Origin: Paenibacillus phocaeensis
GTDB taxonomy: Bacteria; Bacillota; Bacilli; Paenibacillales; Paenibacillaceae
NCBI RefSeq assembly: GCF_900021165.1
Contig: NZ_FCOQ01000026.1
Location: 1 to 64,000 of the forward strand
Direction: 5' to 3'
Length of the DNA stretch: 64,000 nt
Numbering within the stretch: the stretch's first letter is position 1; every line of letters begins with the position of its first letter. Made by a program: the position numbers and the translations under genes. Below, piece after piece: positions 7,415-15,519 of this stretch. Under the pieces are notes generated by a model. That model searched no databases. It was not told the origin of the DNA and saw only the letters and a list, made by a program, of their open reading frames with translations.

Positions 7415-9559
7415 TTACTGATAAGCGATCGCGAGCCAAACTTCCTCCTCGCCCAGCATTTCCGTCTCCACATCCACAATGGACAACAGTTGCTCCTTCG
7501 TCTGCATCCCGGTCAGATCAAGCATCTTCTCCCGGAAAAACAGGAACACTTTCGGGATCGTTGCGTTCGCGTCCGAATAAATCGTGTGATCGTCCAGGAA
7601 GGCAACGAAAGCATCGTGGCGCTGCTTCTTGGCAAACTGTCCGTAATGCACTCCGGCCTGCTTGAACCGGACCACGCCTTCCCGATCCACTACGCTGACG
7701 GAGGTGCGTTTCTTCTTGAAGAGGCCGAAAAACGATTTGCGTATTTCTTCGCTGGCAAATAAATGCCAACGTCCTGTTTGGGCGGCCAGAACCATGGAGT
7801 CGGCCGGCGCGTCCACGGAGCTTGCGGCAATAGCCCGCATTTCCGCCTCCGTCATCGCGGCCTGCCCCAAATCTTTGGAACGGAGCTCGGTTGAACCGGT
7901 TGCGATCGCACGCAAAATATTTTTCTGATTGTCGATCTCGATCGTGATTTCCACGGTTTCCTCGCTCGCCCCGGACTGGACGATTTTATCCATAATGTCG
8001 CTGCGAATCCGCTTGATATCCGCATCGGTAGGGTTAATGACCGTCCGCTCGATCTGTTCCTTGACCATGGCCAAGGCTACTCCAATCGTCGAGATATAGG
8101 GCGCATTCTTGGCAATTTGCCATTTCATCCCTTCTTTCTCGGCCATGGCCGGGATCAGCACGGCCCCGCTGCCGCCTCCGCCGACAAGAGTAACGAAGGA
8201 GCGGTCCAACTCATAATCCGCGATCATTTCATTTACCGTATTCATCGTTTTTTCGATGGCGATATCCATGACCTGGCGGGCGGCCGCCTCCCCGGACATG
8301 CCGAGATGCGCGCCTAGGGCATCCCATGCCAATCGGGCGCTCTCTTTCCCGGCATAAGCATAGTCCCCTTCCGGCACGTAGCCGAGCAAATTCGCCGCAC
8401 CTGCCAGTGTAAGCGAGAACTCCTCTCCAAGACCGCCGCGAACAACGGCGTATTCCGGAGCGTCACCTTCACGCGGGCGGATGAACAGAACCTCGGCATC
8501 CGTCAATTGCGCCGGGTCTGCGAAGCATTCGTAAGCCTTGCCGGCAATATGGGCGCTCCGCGGGCCCACGTCGACAACCTTGCCGTCCGCCACTCGGATC
8601 ATGCTGCCGCCGGCGATGCCTAAAGTCCGGACATCCAGAGATTGCAGGTAAGTGCGGTGCCCGCCGACCTGTGCATTCTGGATCATAACCTTGCCGTTCT
8701 TGATGACGGAAATATCCACGCTCGTGCCGCCGACTTCAAAGAAGATGCCGTCGGAGATTTTCTCGTACATCAGCGCTCCCGCCACGCCGGCAGCCAACCC
8801 GGACAACATCGTCAGGATCGGACGCTTCCGAACCTCGTCAATGCTCATGACCCCGCCGTCGCAGCGCATGATCATCAATTGCGAGGCGATGTTCGCGTTC
8901 TTGACCGATTTCTCGGTCATATTCGCCGTCTCCATCATTTTCGGAATAAGGCTGGCGTTGATGACCGCGGTTCTCGTCCGCGTGCGTAGCCCGTACAGTT
9001 GCGAGATTTCGTGCCCACCGGTCGCGAACACGCCGTGACGCCCGGCCGCTTCTACGATGCGCAGCTCATTCGCCGGATCGTCCACGCTGTACGCTTCCGA
9101 AGCGACGATGACCTCCGCTCCCTGGTCAAGCAGTTCCCGCAGACTTTGCTCCACGGTCTCCTCCTTCAGATTTTTGGAGTCCAGGTAGGTATGGTAGGTT
9201 TGCAGATTTTTGCCGGGGGCAAGCTCAATCTGGCCCGGATTGGATTCGCTGCGTGCGGTTAAGCCATCCATGCCCGTCCCCATGCCGAGAATGCCGACTT
9301 TCGCGACATCCCCTTCCAGCAGAGCATTGGTCGCCTGCGTGGTCCCATGAGCGATGAAAGCAACATCCTCCGGCGCGATGCCTTTACTTTGCAAGATCGT
9401 CTGCAAAATTTGCACAATTCCTTTGGCTACGCCATCTTCATCGTGATGAGTTGTCGGAATTTTCATCTTTTCAATAATTTCATACGTTTCATTATCGAGG
9501 ACGACCGCATCCGTAAATGTACCGCCGACGTCGATCCCTACCCTTACTTTTCTGCCCAT
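7415..9559 (-). CDS. Hydantoinase A/5-oxoprolinase-like ATPase (HyuA family)
   Basis: This 714-residue protein starts with the actin-fold phosphate loop typical of the family (VGIDVGGTFTDAVV, residues 7-20), followed by FIAHGTTQATNALLEG and, near 290, IFFEVGGTSVDIS. This is the hydantoinase_N/hydantoinase_A pair of ATP-dependent amide or lactam openers and acetone-type carboxylases. The C-terminal 200 residues are unlike the usual HyuA tail, and no HyuB partner is encoded nearby, so it may act alone or on an unusual substrate. RBS AGGAGGGAG precedes the ATG. It lies between the permease and the HEYYH protein. The substrate is not identifiable from sequence. Confidence 0.85.
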   Translation of the reverse strand: MGRKVRVGIDVGGTFTDAVVLDNETYEIIEKMKIPTTHHDEDGVAKGIVQILQTILQSKGIAPEDVAFIAHGTTQATNALLEGDVAKVGILGMGTGMDGLTARSESNPGQIELAPGKNLQTYHTYLDSKNLKEETVEQSLRELLDQGAEVIVASEAYSVDDPANELRIVEAAGRHGVFATGGHEISQLYGLRTRTRTAVINASLIPKMMETANMTEKSVKNANIASQLMIMRCDGGVMSIDEVRKRPILTMLSGLAAGVAGALMYEKISDGIFFEVGGTSVDISVIKNGKVMIQNAQVGGHRTYLQSLDVRTLGIAGGSMIRVADGKVVDVGPRSAHIAGKAYECFADPAQLTDAEVLFIRPREGDAPEYAVVRGGLGEEFSLTLAGAANLLGYVPEGDYAYAGKESARLAWDALGAHLGMSGEAAARQVMDIAIEKTMNTVNEMIADYELDRSFVTLVGGGGSGAVLIPAMAEKEGMKWQIAKNAPYISTIGVALAMVKEQIERTVINPTDADIKRIRSDIMDKIVQSGASEETVEITIEIDNQKNILRAIATGSTELRSKDLGQAAMTEAEMRAIAASSVDAPADSMVLAAQTGRWHLFASEEIRKSFFGLFKKKRTSVSVVDREGVVRFKQAGVHYGQFAKKQRHDAFVAFLDDHTIYSDANATIPKVFLFFREKMLDLTGMQTKEQLLSIVDVETEMLGEEEVWLAIAYQ

Positions 9560-9608
9560 TTCAAACAGCTCCCTCCTATCTCTCTATAACCCTGCTTTCC
9601 CCATCCTC

Positions 9609-10904
9609 TTAAAAGACGACGAACGCTCCCCAAACCATGGAGATCAGCACGGCCGTTATCATCCAAGGCAACGTCCGTTTCAAAATGTCGTTAATGTCGC
9701 TCTTCGTGAAATCGGCTACCCAAACGTTATGCGAGTTGGTCGGATCGGATACGGCCTGCACATTGCTGACTACCCGCAATGCCAACATCGCCGCAATCGG
9801 CGTCATGCCGGCCCCTACGAACAGCGCGGCGATTCCGCTTCCGAGCCCCCATACGTTCAACGGGCCGCGATAAATCGCCAGCGGCGACAAGAGGGTGAAG
9901 AAAAGAATGTACATCAGCGGATTGCTTGGCAGCACCGATTCGATCAATGGCGAAATAATCGCCGTCACCTGCGGCGCCATAACGGCGTTGACCAGCATGC
10001 CGATCCCGATCATGAGTCCCAAAGCCCCGGCCACATCTTGAATGCCTTCGACCAGAGAGCTGGAAAGCACGTGAATCGGACGCTTCGGCCAGGACAACAG
10101 CAGCGTGGCGACCGCGCCGATAATTACGGCAGGCACGATATCCATCTTGAATACAAAAACCATAAGAACGGGGACCAACGGGCTAACCAGGGCAATCGTC
10201 GGTACCTTACGGCCATCCGAAGAGGAGGAGTTGGACGGCATTGCCCATGCTTTGCGCCCGCGCCCGTCGCGGCGAGCATAAAAGACGATCATAATTATGC
10301 TGATCACAATCAGCGGTAAAGCGGCGATTAGCGTGTAATCGGCCACGGTGGACACCGGCAGCCCCATCACATCCACATATACCGCCCAGTTCGATACGTT
10401 AAACAATACCCCGACGCCAACGGAAGACAGCAATACCACCGAAGCCAAGAACTGGCTGATGCCGGCGGTCAGCATGATCGGAATAATGATCGTGCCGACC
10501 AGGATAACCATTCCGAGACCGCTTGCCGCGGAGAAGATGATCGAAGCCGTAGCGAAGAACAGCAGTGAGATCAATAACGGCTTGTCGCCGGCCATCTCCG
10601 CCGCCTTGCGGATGATTGCCTTGGTTACGCCTACTTTATTCAGAATCTGACCGAACCAGGCGCCGAAGATCAAGCCGGCGATCGCCGTAGACAGCCGCAT
10701 GGAACCTTGGGCAAGAATCGTTCCGCTAATCGTGGCCGTCTCGGGATTTCCCGAGGACCAGGGCACCCCCGCAATCAGCGCGAATAGAATCGCCATGCTC
10801 GGCAGCGCCAAAATCGTAGGCAGCTTCCGGGTCATCATCAGTGCCGCAAATAAGAGAAAAATGAGTAATATGCCAATCGCTTGCACCCAAATCATTGAAC
10901 TCAT
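9609..10904 (-). CDS. Multi-pass permease of the ion-transporter (citrate/gluconate-like) type
   Basis: This 431-residue integral membrane protein has about 11-12 hydrophobic segments spread over its whole length. It has paired half-repeats with broken-helix-like glycine and small-residue stretches (SAASGLGMVILVGTIIIP; YRGPLNVWGLGSGIAALFVGAGM), the pattern of the ion-transporter superfamily that takes up carboxylates. It lies between the FAD oxidoreductase and the HyuA-like ATPase, so it most likely imports the carboxylate or lactam substrate of that pathway. RBS AAAGGAG precedes the ATG. The exact substrate is unknown. Confidence 0.8.
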   Translation of the reverse strand: MSSMIWVQAIGILLIFLLFAALMMTRKLPTILALPSMAILFALIAGVPWSSGNPETATISGTILAQGSMRLSTAIAGLIFGAWFGQILNKVGVTKAIIRKAAEMAGDKPLLISLLFFATASIIFSAASGLGMVILVGTIIIPIMLTAGISQFLASVVLLSSVGVGVLFNVSNWAVYVDVMGLPVSTVADYTLIAALPLIVISIIMIVFYARRDGRGRKAWAMPSNSSSSDGRKVPTIALVSPLVPVLMVFVFKMDIVPAVIIGAVATLLLSWPKRPIHVLSSSLVEGIQDVAGALGLMIGIGMLVNAVMAPQVTAIISPLIESVLPSNPLMYILFFTLLSPLAIYRGPLNVWGLGSGIAALFVGAGMTPIAAMLALRVVSNVQAVSDPTNSHNVWVADFTKSDINDILKRTLPWMITAVLISMVWGAFVVF

Positions 10905-10987
10905 CGTTCAAGTCTCCTTTACCATTCAAATAAATAAATCTATAAGTAAGCGTGATCAAAAGTTGACTTTTTGAACAACCTTTATTA

Positions 10988-12337
10988 TTAAACCTCCAGG
11001 TAGGCTCCTTGCTCCTTGAGCACCTTCTGAACCTTGCCGACATCCACCTGTCGGACATCCAGATCTTGCAGCGCGGCCTGCGCAGCGGCAACCCCGCCCG
11101 CGTGTCCGATAGCGCCGGTGGTCGGCGTCGTTCTGACGGCGGCCTGCGCCTCAAAGGTGGCGGACAAACAGCGCCCGATGACGATGACGTTGTTCAGCGC
11201 CGGTGTAACGAGACAACGGTACGGAATGCTGTACATGCCTCCCCATTCCAGTTTTTCGTGTTTCGTGCCTTCGCCGTCAGGGTTATGAATATCGATCGGA
11301 TAACCCGAATGCGCGATGGTATCTGCAAACCGGGTCTGAGCCAGGATATCTTCCGACGTCAGCGTGTAAAGGCCGATGATTTGCCGAGATCCGCGGACAC
11401 CGATCGAAGGACCGGTCGATTCGACGACAGCGTTTTCAAAACCGGGGATATATTTTTTCACGAAGCGTTCCAATTCCCTGCATTGCTTCCGCCCCTCCGT
11501 CTCGGCCCGGCTGATGCTCCATGCATCCGTACCGTCATGACCAAGAATCCGCGTCGTATTCAAGATCACCTCGCCCGGTGTATTCGTTTCGAAGAAGAGG
11601 ACATCCTCCCGCGGGATGGAAATTTCGCCTCTGGCCTTAGCCTGCTTGAACAAGCCGACAAAACCGGAGGTCGACAATCTCGGCGCCTTCTCAATAATTG
11701 ACGTATCGCCTTTATATAACGGGAAATCCTCCGGATGGGCATGAATATAAGCCTTCACCTTAGCGATATCGACATGGGTCATCTTCATTTTCAACGTCAT
11801 CGGCTGCATGGCCCCATCCTTTTCGCGGCCTTTGGTGAAAGCGGCGCCCGCACGAACGGCCAGATCCCCATCCCCCGTCGCATCAATGAAGACTTTGGCC
11901 GACAGCCTGCTTAAGCCGGACTTGTTGCAGAGGGTGATCCCGACAACCCGTTGATCTTCCGTATGCACTTCCGCCAGCATCGTATGGTACAGGATTTGCC
12001 CTCCGTTTTCCAAAACCATGGATTCCAGCTCGACTTTCATCGCCTCGGCATCAAACGGGGTAACCGTATAAGTAAATCCGGTCGTATCAAAAATATGACC
12101 CGGCGACTTGCCGATCCCTTTCAATCTTTCGATCAGTTCGTCGGTCAACCCCTGAATGGCCTGCTTCTCACCGGCATGAAAAGTCATCATCGGACCTACG
12201 CCATTGGCGGTCAAGGTGCCGCCCAAGTATCCCTGCGATTCCACGATCAGCGTTTTCGCTCCCGACTTCGCTGCCGCTACCGCGGCCATCGTGCCCGAAA
12301 TACCGCCGCCCATGACGATGACATCAAACGATTCCAA
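10988..12337 (-). CDS. FAD-dependent oxidoreductase (FAD_oxidored family)
   Basis: This 449-residue flavoprotein has an N-terminal Rossmann GGGISG motif (residues 10-15). It also has the GYLGGTLTANGVGPM segment and DATGDGDLAVRAGA, typical of the FAD_oxidored/GlcD-like fumarate-reductase-fold family, and a C-terminal ATG-like FAD contact region (VIVIGRCLSATFEAQAAVR). The start is a TTG at 12337, chosen because GGAGGAG lies 8 nt upstream; the longer reading frame upstream has no ribosome site. It is the first gene of the five-gene operon, followed by the permease 83 nt later. It probably oxidises or reduces the imported compound before or after the HyuA-like step; the substrate is unknown. Confidence 0.85.
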   Translation of the reverse strand: MESFDVIVMGGGISGTMAAVAAAKSGAKTLIVESQGYLGGTLTANGVGPMMTFHAGEKQAIQGLTDELIERLKGIGKSPGHIFDTTGFTYTVTPFDAEAMKVELESMVLENGGQILYHTMLAEVHTEDQRVVGITLCNKSGLSRLSAKVFIDATGDGDLAVRAGAAFTKGREKDGAMQPMTLKMKMTHVDIAKVKAYIHAHPEDFPLYKGDTSIIEKAPRLSTSGFVGLFKQAKARGEISIPREDVLFFETNTPGEVILNTTRILGHDGTDAWSISRAETEGRKQCRELERFVKKYIPGFENAVVESTGPSIGVRGSRQIIGLYTLTSEDILAQTRFADTIAHSGYPIDIHNPDGEGTKHEKLEWGGMYSIPYRCLVTPALNNVIVIGRCLSATFEAQAAVRTTPTTGAIGHAGGVAAAQAALQDLDVRQVDVGKVQKVLKEQGAYLEV

Positions 12338-12445
12338 TTGTACAACTCCTCCTTGTAAAAGTTTTGTGAGCGTTGCTTCTTGAATCGGCTTCGAACAAAA
12401 CTTGCTTCGGAAGCAACAACTCGGTTTGGCTGTTTCATGTGTTCT

Positions 12446-12474
12446 AAAGTAACAGAAGCAAATCAATTTGTAAA
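12446..12474 (-). promoter_or_regulatory. Candidate sigma-A promoter for the FAD oxidoreductase/HyuA-like operon
   Basis: On the minus strand TTTACA (12469-12474) and TACTTT (12446-12451) are spaced by 17 nt. Transcription would start near 12439, about 100 nt before the TTG start. Both boxes have mismatches to consensus, so this is a moderate call. Confidence 0.45.
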
Positions 12475-12511
12475 TGATTTTGTTTATTTTTTTCTTTATT
12501 TACGTTAATTT

Positions 12512-12526
12512 AGAAAATTATTTTCT
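12512..12526. promoter_or_regulatory. 15-bp perfect palindrome, candidate operator
   Basis: AGAAAATTATTTTCT is a perfect inverted repeat about a central T. It lies about 40 bp upstream of the candidate promoter of the operon that ends in an RpiR regulator. RpiR proteins bind short AT-rich palindromes of this kind, so it is a plausible operator, but in AT-rich DNA such a repeat can arise by chance. Confidence 0.4.
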
Positions 12527-12687
12527 TTACAAGTTAGCTATATATTTTATACTAAGAGATAGATTCATGTATGCGTTTTATTTATAGAAACTACGGGAGG
12601 AATTGAGGGGACGATTGATCGGAAACGGGAAATAGCGATGCAGAGTTCTCTGCACCGCCACGCCAGGATTGTCATTTTGATTTCAAA

Positions 12688-12894
12688 TCAGAATCCTTTA
12701 TATTGGGGTTCTTCGCTTTCCAACTGCGATACGCGGCTTTCCACTTGCGTGACAATCTGCTGCGTTTGCTCTGCGCATTGTGTGAACAGGTCTTTCGCTT
12801 GTTGGTTTTGCGTGCTTAGCGCAAATTGCTCCAGGTTTGCCTGCGCGCTTTTTAAGGAAGCTAAGGTCGTTTTGACTTGAGCTGCTACTGTCAT
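12688..12894 (-). CDS. DUF1657 small protein
   Basis: This 68-residue soluble helical protein (MTVAAQVKTTLASLKSAQ..., then ALSTQNQQAKDLFTQCAEQTQ) matches the DUF1657 family of spore-formers. Start ATG 12894 is preceded by AAAGGTGGTGA; a longer in-frame start at 12966 lacks one. Members of this family are found beside YetF/DUF421 and SpoVA-type genes in Bacillales, and here a DUF421 gene lies divergently 173 bp away. A closely similar segment forms the C terminus of that DUF421 protein. Its function is unknown; a role in spores is inferred from context. Confidence 0.8.
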   Translation of the reverse strand: MTVAAQVKTTLASLKSAQANLEQFALSTQNQQAKDLFTQCAEQTQQIVTQVESRVSQLESEEPQYKGF

Positions 12895-13067
12895 GATTTC
12901 ACCACCTTTAATTTTTGCATGATCCTTGGAACAACCCATAATTTTACCTCTCCCAGACGGATTCATACTCCCCTTCTCGCTTCCACATTTTGTCTTAGTA
13001 AATTTACGCTTCCCCGCGCATAATTGGGTTATCTCGCCTTGTATGGTCTACGAAAGGAGTATTCCCC

Positions 13068-13928
13068 ATGCCGATGTGGTTGGAGGTTATCGTCCGAACG
13101 CTGGTGGCGGTTGTCGTGTTATTCGTCCTCACCCGGTTGCTCGGAAAAAGGCAAATCTCGCAGCTTTCCTTCTTCGAATATATAACAGGGATCACGATTG
13201 GGAGCATTACCGCTTACATCTCCCTGGACATCAATACGGACTGGTATCTCGGGCTAATCGCCGTCACCGTCTGGTTTCTCGTCTCGCTCGGGATCGAATA
13301 CTTGCAGATTAAGAGCAAGAAAGCCCGCGATTGGATCGACAGCAGCAGCACCGTGCTGATCAAGGACGGCAAAATCCTGGAGGATAATCTGAAGAAGGAG
13401 AAGTTGACCAACGAGGAACTGATGGAGCAACTGCGAAAAAAGAGTATTTTCAAAGTGGCGGAAGTGGAGTTTGCGGTCATCGAACCCGATGGCGAGATCA
13501 ACGCGATGCTGAAGAACGAATATCAGCCCCTTACGCCGTCCCAATTAGGAATCAAGGTTGCTCCCGAACCGGAGCCGCAAACGGTGATCCTCGACGGAAA
13601 AATCATGGACGAGCCGCTGGCGACACTGGGACTCAACCGGAAATGGCTGAATACGGAGCTGGAGAAGCTGGGGGTGTCGCTGGATAACGTTAATTTGGGG
13701 CAGGTCGACAGTTATGGCCAGTTTTATGCCGATTTGTACGATGATCAACTCACGGTACCGCAACCTCAGGAGAAGGCCGTGCTGCTGGCCCAGTTGAAGA
13801 AGTGCGAGGCGGATCTGGAGATGTTTGCCCTCTCGACGGACGAAGAAGCGGCGAAGAAGCTGTACGGAGATTGCTCGGTCAACTTGCAGCAGGTCATCAA
13901 TCAAGTCAAACCGTTATTAATCCAATAG
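13068..13928 (+). CDS. DUF421 (YetF-like) membrane protein with C-terminal DUF1657-like domain
   Basis: This 286-residue protein has three hydrophobic segments in its first 85 residues, including LTRLLGKRQISQLSFFEYITGITIG split around the conserved GKR. The DUF421 cytoplasmic part follows (about 90-225). Residues about 238-284 (LLAQLKKCEADLEMFALST..., then GDCSVNLQQVINQVK) resemble the separate DUF1657 protein encoded 173 bp away on the other strand. AAAGGAG precedes the ATG. It is the first gene of a plus-strand unit with spoVAC and spoVAD, the arrangement of the spoVA-like clusters linked to spore wet-heat resistance and nutrient germination in Bacillales. Biochemical function is unknown. 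Confidence 0.85.
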   Translation: MPMWLEVIVRTLVAVVVLFVLTRLLGKRQISQLSFFEYITGITIGSITAYISLDINTDWYLGLIAVTVWFLVSLGIEYLQIKSKKARDWIDSSSTVLIKDGKILEDNLKKEKLTNEELMEQLRKKSIFKVAEVEFAVIEPDGEINAMLKNEYQPLTPSQLGIKVAPEPEPQTVILDGKIMDEPLATLGLNRKWLNTELEKLGVSLDNVNLGQVDSYGQFYADLYDDQLTVPQPQEKAVLLAQLKKCEADLEMFALSTDEEAAKKLYGDCSVNLQQVINQVKPLLIQ

Positions 13929-13940
13929 GAGGATGGGAGC

Positions 13941-14429
13941 ATGGCCAAGAAAAAAAATAAGCAGTTGACCCCGACGCAGCAGCAATATCAACGGCTGGCA
14001 AATGCCCATGAGCCGAAGCGTCCGGTAGCCGTCAATTGCCTGCGAGCCTTTCTGGTCGGAGGACTGATTTGCCTGTTTGGAGAATGCATCCGACAGGCCT
14101 TTATCCATTTTGCGGACATGAGCGAAAAAGAAGCCGCCAATCCAACGGTCGCCATCCTCGTGATCCTATCGGTGCTGCTCACGAGCTTTGGCGTCTATGA
14201 CAAGATCGCGCAATGGGCCGGGGCCGGCACGGCTGTTCCCGTCACGGGGTTTGCCAACTCGATGGCTTCGACGGCGATCGAGCATCGGCCCGAAGGTCTG
14301 GTGCTTGGCGTCGCTGCGGGGATGTTCCAACTAGCTGGTTCCGTTATCGTCTTCGGAACCGTTGCGGCTTTTCTCATCGGCATCATCTACGCCGTGTTCG
14401 TTCCGGGATACGTTGGAGGAGGTCACTGA
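13941..14429 (+). CDS. spoVAC: Stage V sporulation protein AC
   Basis: This 162-residue membrane protein is SpoVAC-like. It starts with a Lys/Gln-rich cytoplasmic segment (KKKNKQLTPTQQQYQRL). The SpoVAC hallmark CLRAFLVGGLICLFGE comes next, and further hydrophobic segments include VPVTGFANSMASTAIE and FLIGIIYAVFVPGY. SpoVAC is a mechanosensitive-like channel component of the SpoVA complex in the spore inner membrane that moves Ca-dipicolinate in during sporulation and out in germination. An AGGAGG lies 12 nt after the preceding gene, and spoVAD follows 1 nt after its stop. Confidence 0.93.
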   Translation: MAKKKNKQLTPTQQQYQRLANAHEPKRPVAVNCLRAFLVGGLICLFGECIRQAFIHFADMSEKEAANPTVAILVILSVLLTSFGVYDKIAQWAGAGTAVPVTGFANSMASTAIEHRPEGLVLGVAAGMFQLAGSVIVFGTVAAFLIGIIYAVFVPGYVGGGH

Positions 14430-14430
14430 T

Positions 14431-15435
14431 ATGCTTAAAGGCCATCAAAGCTGGGTATTCGAAAACAAGCCGAAAATCATCAGCACCGCCACTGTCGTCG
14501 GACCGTTCGAGGGCCAGGGACCGCTGGCTGAGGATTTCGACATTATTCACGCCGACTTGTACCTTGGGCAGGACAGCTGGGAAAAAGCCGAAAAAACACT
14601 GCTCGAGGAATCGGCCATGTTGGCGATCCGGCACGCCGGGTTGACCAAGGAGCAGATCCAGTTCTATTTCGGCGGTGATCTGATGAATCAGATCATCAGC
14701 AACAGCTTTGCCGCAAGGACGCTCAGCATTCCCTATATCGGCATGTTTGGCGCCTGCTCAACCTCAATGGAGACGCTGGCGATGGCCGCATACGTGGTCA
14801 ATTCCGGCGGTGCCAAATACGCCGTAGCCGGAACATGCAGCCATAACGCCAGCGTGGAGAAGCAGTTCCGCTACCCGACGGAATACGGATCTCAGAAGCC
14901 GCCTACGGCCCAGTTTACGGTCACCGGTTCGGGTTCGGCAGTGGTGTCCCCCGAAGGGGACGGTCCGTCGGTGACTTCGGCCACCATCGGCAAGGTGATA
15001 GACATGGGCATTACCGACCCGTTTAACATGGGGGCGGCGATGGCGCCTGCAGCCGTCGATACCATCCAGGCTCATTTCCGCGATTTGCAAATCGAACCGT
15101 CCTACTATGATTTGATCGTGACCGGAGACTTATCCAAGGTTGGCTATGCCATCGCCAACGATTTGTTCGTCCGACACAATATCCCGATCAAACAGACGAC
15201 CTATCAGGATTGCGGGATGATGATCTATGATTACGAGAAGCAGCAGGTCCAGGCCGGAGCCAGCGGCTGCGCCTGTTCCGCGGTCGTCACCTACGGCCAT
15301 CTGTTGAACCGGATGAAGCGCGGAGAGTTGAAGCGAATTCTCGTCGTAGCCACCGGGGCGCTGCTCTCCCCGCTCTCCTTCCAACAAGGCGAAAGCATTC
15401 CCTGCATCGCCCACGCGGTATCCATCGAAGCATAA
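14431..15435 (+). CDS. spoVAD: Stage V sporulation protein AD
   Basis: This 334-residue protein has a thiolase-like fold and binds dipicolinate in the SpoVA complex on the outer face of the spore inner membrane. Characteristic segments are the start GHQSWVFENKPKI, GGDLMNQIISNSFAARTLSIP split by the binding region, GMFGACSTSMETL with the thiolase-type Cys, and QGESIPCIAHAV near the end. ATG 14431 is preceded by GGAGGAGG. A terminator follows directly, so no spoVAE-type gene is in this transcription unit, although clusters with this layout usually carry one. The genome may well hold a complete spoVA operon elsewhere. Confidence 0.93.
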   Translation: MLKGHQSWVFENKPKIISTATVVGPFEGQGPLAEDFDIIHADLYLGQDSWEKAEKTLLEESAMLAIRHAGLTKEQIQFYFGGDLMNQIISNSFAARTLSIPYIGMFGACSTSMETLAMAAYVVNSGGAKYAVAGTCSHNASVEKQFRYPTEYGSQKPPTAQFTVTGSGSAVVSPEGDGPSVTSATIGKVIDMGITDPFNMGAAMAPAAVDTIQAHFRDLQIEPSYYDLIVTGDLSKVGYAIANDLFVRHNIPIKQTTYQDCGMMIYDYEKQQVQAGASGCACSAVVTYGHLLNRMKRGELKRILVVATGALLSPLSFQQGESIPCIAHAVSIEA

Positions 15436-15446
15436 GGCTTCAACCC

Positions 15447-15498
15447 AAAAAGGACTTGACCCTCTCGGCTGCAATGCCGGTAGGTCAAGCCCTTTGTT
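15447..15498 (+). terminator. Terminator between convergent spoVAD and pduL
   Basis: AAGGACTTGACC pairs with GGTCAAGCCCTT (one mismatch) around a loop of about 25 nt that can fold further (CGGC/GCCG). It is followed by TGTTT on plus and by TTTTTGGG on minus, so it may stop transcription from both sides. Confidence 0.75.
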
Positions 15499-15519
15499 TA
15501 TGATCGCAGAATCAATCCA

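Larger units (their letters stand above)
12338..12687. other. AT-rich intergenic region upstream of the FAD oxidoreductase
   Basis: This 350-bp stretch separates the catabolic operon from the DUF1657 gene. It holds the candidate operon promoter and the palindrome listed separately. I see no protein-coding frame with a ribosome site. The stretch 12470-12590 is markedly A+T-rich compared with its neighbours. Confidence 0.6.

Noticed and set aside
12895..13067. sigma-G promoter for the divergent DUF1657 and DUF421 genes
   Set aside because: CATACTC (12964) and CATACAA on the other strand are near-matches to the -10 box, but no suitable -35 box lies 17-18 nt away on either strand.
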